In this document: in pieces, positions 58,501 through 64,000 of the stretch
Numbering within the stretch: position 1 is the stretch's first letter
How the letters are laid out: each line of letters begins with the position of its first letter
NCBI GenBank assembly: GCA_947172415.1
Contig: OX359192.1
Span: 4,590,501 to 4,654,500, forward strand
Direction of reading: 5' to 3'
Origin: Chondrosia reniformis
Taxonomy: Eukaryota > Porifera > Demospongiae > Chondrillida > Chondrillidae
Length of the DNA: 64,000 bases
The notes under the pieces: model-generated
Databases searched by the model: none
The model's input: only the letters and a program-made list of their open reading frames with translations
Told to the model about the DNA's origin: nothing
Program-made: the position numbers and the translations under genes

Positions 58501-59209
58501 CAAGACATCCAACAATCAAGTGGATCTTTTGTCATCACCATTTTGCAATGCACTTAGACTGTTCCCTCGGGTTTCTGACTGTGACTTCTATAATGACCAG
58601 GAGCTGCACAAATTGACTTCTGCAACAGTGCAGTTGTTTGAAGCATCACATGTGATTTTGGAGAGTCGCAGATGCACACATGGGGCAGTATCCTATGAGC
58701 ATATACGAGAAGAACTCATTCCGAATGATGACAAAGAGTGTGGTGGCTTACCAAGGCGTTTGAAACTGGCTGTTGGGTCGGAAATTATGTTGAGAAGAAA
58801 CATAAAATGCGGAGATGGACTTGTGAATGGTGCTCGAGGTATCATAGTAGGATTTAAATGGCCAGGAAACGTAAAAAATCAACCAAGCCCAGGTGCACTA
58901 CCTGAGTATGTTCTTATCAAATTTCATGATCCTCGAGTTGGACAACTAAACAAAGTTCCAATTGAAAATGGACACCAGGAAGTGGTGCCAATTGAACCAA
59001 TGTCAGTCAGGTTCTATGGACGACAGGGTACTGTGCTTCAGAGAACACAGTTACCTCTCATTCTTTGTTGGGCTGCTACTCTACACAAGGTTCAAGGTCT
59101 GTCATTAGATGCAGCTGTGCTGGACCTGGGAGAAAAAGTGTTCGAACCAGGGATGGCATATGTGGCCTTGAGTCGGGACTCTAGATGGCGTGGCTCTATC
59201 AAGCTTTGA
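55571..59209 (+). CDS. Helitron Rep-helicase (RepHel)
   Basis: 1212 codons, the replication initiator and helicase that moves Helitrons by rolling-circle-type transposition. N-terminal Helitron-like region (AFPTLYPNGRNGFG, LSPLYYFQTRVMSSDARW). Rep domain: FRGTPHVH-type HUH motif (H277 and H279 in EFQLRGTPHVHSLWW) and two tyrosines in YICSYMCK (Y414, Y418). Pif1-type helicase: GGAGTGKS Walker A (780-787), VDEIS Walker B (D868-E869), GDLYQLSPV, the late NGARGIIVGF motif, HKVQGLSL and YVALSR. All key residues are intact. The start given is the first near-start codon; the frame is really open from 55511 and probably continues the upstream ORF. The 3' end is broken: after YVALSR the conserved continuation (DGVALSSFEPQKVKANKQ) lies in another frame from about 59178, a small indel. 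Confidence 0.95.
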   Translation: MIPDIPVSKLIQDGAFPVHQLERISSAPVSVFNGPQLELMAFPTLYPNGRNGFGTHRNAKLSPLYYFQTRVMSSDARWARHPSYLFWACNIVEAYKLQSSISIALRLRNPGTQNMNTNKDKDKHEESKEHYLTAGDLKGSSAKENPDVSENCHSFMRDIRGTAAYWQSAKIHLFTMLRSLGTPTFFITFSADDHHWKDLMVVLANCSGRNLTEEQVDLLTDEERRDFMASNPVVTARHFAHRFQCLVKEVIKGSGKPIGEVINFFWRIEFQLRGTPHVHSLWWIKDAPDLDTKAGSQSAPEFIDRYISVQFPDEGCGKDELRSTIIRVQQHKHTTTCQKTCKKKKECRFDFPRPLSCETRLKNNNDVGNKSRFYLLKRNKGEENINAFNIHLLLAWKANMDIQLIGSVYGTASYICSYMCKGESEEVKKAIRDALNTLPANASIRKKLSKVGNTMLSHRELSVQEAAYRLCNLPLKDSTRKVVFVNTVRPEKRIRLHKSRSELFELGDHDTAIFQPGLFDRYAARPKGDDFEEMTLAYFSVWYDTIPREDSRKKDDYTGPGRRSQPRYKLQDNMGWIKLRTKRACLRTPVMTPSSHGDDYYYSLMLLYIPWRQEKADLLQNHETAMAAFIARESELKVLNAQHEAFAEEVQRAVQQLQAVKDAAYMDLVAPNVQHGEREDAKHPTEEADGGLYNGDNFIEQENMEDLADVAPTLLEDFDASGAISRSRLTEKAVRELILSLNAKQREAFEIVVRYMAELHKYHMGTVSSPPECFHLFITGGAGTGKSHLIHAIREHIERSVQGSKDFHGCMVMAPTGVAAFNINGLTIHRALSLQVEHGRSAHQLHLSALALNELRRLWKGVHTIIVDEISMVSYEVLVAVHQKFCEIFATDDIFGGVNVIAVGDLYQLSPVNGHYIFSSAKVQSRRLASHLWKDFFSMIELEDNIRQHNDQSFSSLLNRIRIGDHTQEDIAILATRKTSNNQVDLLSSPFCNALRLFPRVSDCDFYNDQELHKLTSATVQLFEASHVILESRRCTHGAVSYEHIREELIPNDDKECGGLPRRLKLAVGSEIMLRRNIKCGDGLVNGARGIIVGFKWPGNVKNQPSPGALPEYVLIKFHDPRVGQLNKVPIENGHQEVVPIEPMSVRFYGRQGTVLQRTQLPLILCWAATLHKVQGLSLDAAVLDLGEKVFEPGMAYVALSRDSRWRGSIKL

Positions 59210-60400
59210 ACCACAGAAGGTCAAGGCTAACAAACAAGTGCATGCAGAAATGGCCAGGTTACGGAAGAGAAGTGGTTCACATGATACATCAGACAATGAG
59301 TCACAAACATCCCACCTCTTGGTGCACAGTATTTCCTCTCTATCCAACAAACCCAATCAACCAATGACCAGTTCCGTTCCTGTCGTTGCTACTCCAGTAC
59401 CCTCAGTGCAGAGGAATTCTTCTCCACCCATCCAAACCAACTCACCAACCAAATCTGCTCCAGGTACACACATGCCCTCGGTGCAGAATAATTCTTCTTT
59501 AATAATCCAACCCCAGACCCCAATCATTTCTGTTCCCCATGTTGCTTCACCAGTACTGTCACTTCAAGAAGAGTTAGAAACTATGGTGAACTGTGAAAAT
59601 CCGGCTACTGATTTGATGAGCAATTGGGCAAAGTGTCATGAGGGTGATATTACAGCTGCCTTGATAGAAATAAATCAGCCATCCCGTGCAATTCTCAGCA
59701 GCTTCCACAGTACAGATGTTGGCGTGAGGGAAAAATTTTTACCTGCCTTTACATTGTTTTATGTTCCAGTGTACACTACAGGAAGTGGAAACTGCATGTA
59801 CAACATGATTTCATTAACCCTTACTGGAACAGAGCAGTACATGTCTCACTTGAGTTGCTGACTGCCTACAGCCTCATTACACATCGAGAACATATGTTTG
59901 AGGTCATTCAACCAACTGCAAGAATTCTTCTACCCTTAAATGCACTAAGTGCAGCTTCAGTTTTTAAGGAAGCAGAAATTCAGTGGTTGGACCTCGTTCG
60001 CAGTTCACTACAAGATGGATCCTGGGGGAATCAATTTCATTTACACGCCCTCTCTATTGCTTTGGAGAGGTCCATTTGCCTGTATGGAGTTATGCGTAAC
60101 AGAACGGTTCAACATCAAGGCAGGCAGTTGCAATGCATTGATGTGACTACTTCAGCAGCTGAATTACAGAACCTCTTTGATGCTAAAGACAAGCGACTGA
60201 ACAACAGCATTATTTACCATCCAAATGTGGAAAAATATTCCCCACTTTTAGGATTCTTTGATGCAAGCCACTTTACTGCTATTTTACCAACAAATGCATC
60301 ACGTAACTCCACAGAATTTTCTCCATTCACCACCTTTGCCTCCCTCTGGAGTGTGTGTTTCAATAACTATCTAACTATTTATGACAATCTTTGGAAGTGA
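59178..60400 (+). pseudogene. Helitron C-terminal region with OTU cysteine protease
   Basis: The frame from 59178 continues the helicase C-terminus, then a Ser/Thr/Pro-rich linker (about 59330-59570), then an OTU-like domain: the catalytic Cys block YTTGSGNCMYNMISLTLTGTE (C at 59793-59795) and, after a one-base deletion near 59850, LLTAYSLITHREHMFEVIQP, WGNQFHLHALSIALERSICL and the catalytic His block FDASHFTAILP (H at 60269-60271). OTU proteases normally cleave ubiquitin and are known as part of Helentron-group proteins, where their job is unclear. With breaks at 59177 and 59850 this part is not made from the RepHel frame unless recoding occurs. It ends at a stop at 60398-60400. Confidence 0.85.
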
Positions 60401-61555
60401 CATACGTTAATGGTACATGCAAATAGGCTAGCTGCCAAAGCGTGATGTATATGGCAGTGGGCGGAAGACCTTTTATCATGACATTGATATTGGCAAAAGA
60501 GAGAGACCCAGATTGTGTTAGACTAGCATTTTGAGCAGTCATATTTTTAAGAATCTCACTTAACTTTAATTGACATTTAACAAAATAAACTTTTTGTTTA
60601 GTTTCTATTACAAGTAGCATAATGATGATCCAGTGATGACTATATATACATACATTAGTATTACAAGGTCAACAGAACAAGTAATTTACAAAATTGCATG
60701 TAACAAATCTCCCTATTATAATATAATGAATAATTGAAACTCGTTGTTTTGGATTACGTACACAACTATGAATTTAACATTTTACCGTTATAATAATTAA
60801 TAGACGATCGTACAACAAAAAAGAAGAGATATTTCGGTATGAATTTAAATTTTACATAATAGATAGGTATACACATAGTTAATGCGTTGGTATAATTATT
60901 TATTTAATCACTATATGTATAATTGTATAATTATATGTGTTATTGTATATTATATGTGTGTTTATATATATTTGTGTTTATATAGTATATGTGTAATTAT
61001 ATTGTATATATTTGCACATGCATATGCATGTCTTTTACACATTTTCATGTGACTGATACATGCCTTTGTAAAGTATGTGTGTAGTAGCTGACACTCTCCT
61101 GCACAATTTAGCAGGATAATAGGTGTTAGAGCTACTACTTATAACAGACTAAGTAAGATCTGTTCATGAATGTATTAGCATTCTACAAACTTAGACATAA
61201 TGTCTTCATGTTTGTGCAACTTTTGCACACTATATTAGTGAGTACTTTATACTCACTTTGTCCAACTAACTGTGTTTGGTTACAGTACATTGATTATAAT
61301 TTTACAGTTTCCTTTAATGCAGGCACTTCCAAGACATGCACTAAACATGTCACACTGGCTACCACAGCCATCTGTACATCCTCCATTACATCCAGGGCTG
61401 GTAACATGCTTACGGGCATCCACTTGCCCCTCGAAAGCAAACACCTCACTGTGGAATGCATTCATGCCTACCTCAGCGTGGTGCATCCTGGGATCTCTCT
61501 AGCTATTAGGGTGCTGCTAAATGGCATGAGTAAAGGTGACATCTATGAAATACGC
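60401..61555. other. Helitron 3' non-coding region, with a possible captured exon
   Basis: Mostly AT-rich with TA/TG-rich runs (60890-61020). From about 61323 the sequence becomes G+C-richer after TTCCTTTAATGCAG, a good splice acceptor, and stays open for about 60 codons (from ALPRHALNMSHWLPQPS) to a stop near 61504. This may be a captured terminal exon, but no family is recognised. Confidence 0.35.
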
Positions 61556-61621
61556 CAAGTAGTTCGAGTTTGCATAGGGGCGCCAGGCGCCCCCACGAGT
61601 TTTTTAAACTCGAACTACTTG
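61556..61621. repeat. Helitron 3'-type end, 66-bp terminal hairpin
   Basis: Outer arms CAAGTAGTTCGAGTTT and AAACTCGAACTACTTG enclose an inner GC-rich inverted repeat (GGGGCGCC-A-GGCGCCCC). The small elements at 32295 and 38695 end the same way with different inner sequence. Much larger than the usual Helitron end hairpin. Confidence 0.78.
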
Positions 61622-62460
61622 TTTGTACTAGTATTAGTTATATTTACTAGTTGTAGGTACTAATTGTATGTTCTAGTTGTCCGTATTAGATGTATGTAAA
61701 GGGTACTTCTTGTATGTACTAGGTGTATATACTAGTTGTATGTACTAATTGTTTATACTAGTTCTATGTACAAGTTGTAGAATTAGTTGATGTACTAGTT
61801 GTTTATACTAGCTCTATGTACTAGTTGGAGTACTAGTTTTATGTACTTGTTATATTTACTACTTGTAAGAACAAGTTGTATGTACTACTTCTACATGTAT
61901 ATACTAGTTATATGTACTAATTGAATGTACAAGGTATATGAACTAGTTATTTGTCTGAGTTATTTATTAGTTGTATGTACTACTTCTTTGCATTAGTTCT
62001 ATGTTGTAGTTGTAGTAATAGTTGTATGTTCTAGTTGTATATACAAGATGTATGTACTAGTTGTATGTAGTAGTTGTGTGTAGTAGTTGGATATACTAAG
62101 TGCATGTATTAGTTGTATGTACCAGTTACCAGTTGTGTGTACTAGTTGTATGTACTAGTTGTGTGTACTAGTTGTATGTACTATTTTTACGTGCTATTTG
62201 TATGTACTAGTAGTAGTTATATTTACAAGTTGTATGTACCAATTACTAGTTGTATGGTCTAGTTCTATATACTAGTTTTATGTACTAACTGTAGGTACTA
62301 GTTGTAATGACTAGTTGTATGTACTAGTTCTATGAACTAGGTAAATGTACTCGTTAATAGTTGTATGTACTAGTTGTATGTATTTCTTGTAGGCACTAGT
62401 TTTATGTACTAGTTGTATGTACCAGTTGTATGTACTAGTTGTATATACTAGTTGTAGGAT
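61622..62460 (+). repeat. 13-bp satellite, TTG orientation
   Basis: The first 40 bases repeat the satellite left of the large element. No gene. Confidence 0.9.
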
Positions 62461-62575
62461 GTTGTTGTAAAATAATACGTCAAGACAACATCATATGGTT
62501 AAAATAACAGCTAATAATATTTGACAAACCAAAAATTAAAACAACTAGCTAGTGGTTATAACAACCAAACCAGTC
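62461..62575 (+). repeat. Core B, copy 5
   Basis: Same orientation as copies 1 and 3: ACGTCAAGACAACATCATAT, GGTTAAAATAACAGC and CCAAAAATTAAAACAACTAG. A short deletion shortens the central AT-rich part. Confidence 0.8.
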
Positions 62576-64000
62576 ACAACTAGTACATATTACTAGTACC
62601 TAAAACTGGTACATACAACTAGCACATACAACAAGTACTACAATTAGTTCATACAGCTAGTCCATACAACTAGTGCATACTACCAGCTCATACAACTAGA
62701 ACATACAACTAGGGCATACAACTAGTATATCAAATTACTACTTCAACTACTACATACAACTAGGGCATAAAACTAGTACATACAACTAGTATAACAACTA
62801 GTAAATAGACCTAGAGCATACAACTAGTAGATACCTCTACAACATAAAACTAGTACATGCAACTAGTACATGCAACTAATGCTACCACTAGATGATACAA
62901 CTAGTACAAACAGCTAGTATTATAACTTGTATATTAACCGATTTTATATGGCTAGTACAAACTATTAGTACATATAACTAGTACTTACAACTAGTACATA
63001 CAACTACTACATATAATTGTTATATACAACTAGTTCATATAACTTGTATTTACACATAGAACTAGTACATATAATTAGTACATTCAACTGGTACACATAA
63101 CTAGTACATACAACTAGTACATACTACTTTTACCTAAAACGAATACCTTCAACTAGTAAATATACTACTACTAGTACATACAACTAGTACATACAACTAG
63201 TATATAGAACTTGTACATGCAACTTGTACATACAACTGGTCCTATAGCTAGAACATAGAACTGGTGCATACAACAAAGAAAATACAAAGAGTACATACAA
63301 CTAGTACATGCAACTAGTACATAAAACTAGAAAGTTTAACTAGTACATATAACTAGTACTTACAACTAGAACATGCAACTAGTACATTCAACTAGTTACT
63401 AGTACATCCAACTAGTACATGCAACTACTTCTTACTACTAACTATACACAATTAGTTCATGCCACTGGTACATGCAACTAGTAAATATAATTAGTCCTAT
63501 AACATACAACTTGTACATAAAACTAGTTAATAAAAGTAGTACCCACAACTAGTACATTCAACTAGTAACTAGTACATACAACTATATAGTTCCTATAACT
63601 AGGACCTAAAACTAGTTTATAAATATAACTAGTACTAGTACATACAACTACTTCATACAACTATACATACTACTGATTCATACAACTAGTACATACAACT
63701 AGGATATACAACTAGTACATAATATTAGTATATACAACTGGTACAAACAACTAATACATGGAAATAGTACATACAGCTAGTACTACAGCTAGTTCATAGA
63801 ACTAATACATACAACTAGTACATACAACTAGTAAATATTAAAAGTACTAGTACATACAACTAATTCATACACCTAGTTCATACTACTAGTTCATACACCT
63901 AGTACATAGAACGGGTACATACAACCAGTATATAAAATTACTACCTCAACTACTACATACATCTAGTACATATAACTAGTACATGCAATTAGTAATGAGT
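62576..64000 (-). repeat. 13-bp satellite, ACA orientation
   Basis: Aligns over its whole length with 20933-23140 plus 27422-27700, but without the two insertions found there, so it preserves their empty sites (about 62870 and 63420-63440). Runs off the right edge. Confidence 0.9.

Larger units (their letters stand above)
47144..61621 (+). mobile_element. 14.5-kb Helitron (Helentron-like) with accessory cargo
   Basis: Starts with a GC-rich hairpin and ends with a 66-bp palindromic hairpin; both ends match the small elements at 31981, 38695 and 44063. It encodes Rep-helicase and OTU-protease proteins on the plus strand. The flanking satellite is repeated for about 40 bp (47104-47143 and 61622-61661, one mismatch). 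An internal second start-type hairpin at 52119 suggests that the transposition core is 52119-61621 and that 47144-52118 is additional material. Confidence 0.75.

Noticed and set aside
61280-61486. Cysteine-rich minus-strand frame resembling a small secreted peptide
   Set aside because: No signal peptide or family pattern, and the plus strand has a better exon-like reading with a splice acceptor.
1-64000. Telomeric or rRNA/tRNA sequences
   Set aside because: I saw no TTAGGG-type arrays, rRNA landmarks or tRNA A/B box and cloverleaf patterns, though a covariance search was not possible here.

Overview
This window looks like a repeat-dominated piece of an AT-rich invertebrate nuclear genome. 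A sponge or cnidarian is my best guess, from the kinds of retroelements and the decayed multicopy gene family present, but I cannot name the species. I find no intact host gene. Almost everything is either a 13-bp satellite or a mobile element sitting in it.

The matrix is a degenerate 13-bp repeat (plus-strand consensus ACATACAACTAGT, reverse complement ACTAGTTGTATGT). It occurs in long blocks that alternate in orientation, here called ACA blocks and TTG blocks. The switches are mostly not random. ACA-to-TTG switches carry a conserved 40-65 bp 'core A' (about 41, 10297, 15571, 45831). TTG-to-ACA switches carry a conserved, non-satellite core B of about 115-130 bp (2840, 11880, 20811, 43988, 62461), in one orientation at three sites and the reverse at two. 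Blocks following equivalent cores are recognisable diverged copies of one another, so the array behaves like repeated copies of a large foldback-like unit (core A - TTG arm - core B - ACA arm), not one expanding tandem array.

Nested insertions: 978-1956 is the 3' part of a retroelement with a hammerhead-ribozyme-like motif, with shorter relatives at 21390-21628 and 40507-40564. 6324-7025 and 10337-10973 are two inverted copies of one unclassified element ending in a palindromic module. 13011-15410 is a 5'-truncated non-LTR retrotransposon. 16481-19387 is a Penelope-like element (reverse transcriptase plus GIY-YIG endonuclease) with inverted terminal repeats, each holding a hammerhead motif. 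23141-27421, minus strand, is a non-LTR element with a C-terminal restriction-like endonuclease. 30921-38129 is a 7.2-kb element with terminal inverted repeats carrying a decayed gene of a widespread uncharacterised family. 42216-43260 is a decayed unknown insertion.

From 47144 to 61621 lies a 14.5-kb Helitron (Helentron-like). It holds a hairpin 5' end, a large palindrome, four ~300-330-bp tandem repeats, apparent captured host exons, a second hairpin 5'-type end, a 1.8-kb minisatellite, then an ORF with a 2A-like peptide, a Rep-helicase ORF of 1212 codons, an OTU-protease ORF, and a 66-bp terminal hairpin. Three small elements (31981, 38695, 44063) share its ends and are its likely non-autonomous relatives.

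Several insertions have visible target-site duplications, and paralogous satellite blocks in the same window preserve what look like the empty sites, so the order of events can be partly read from the sequence alone.
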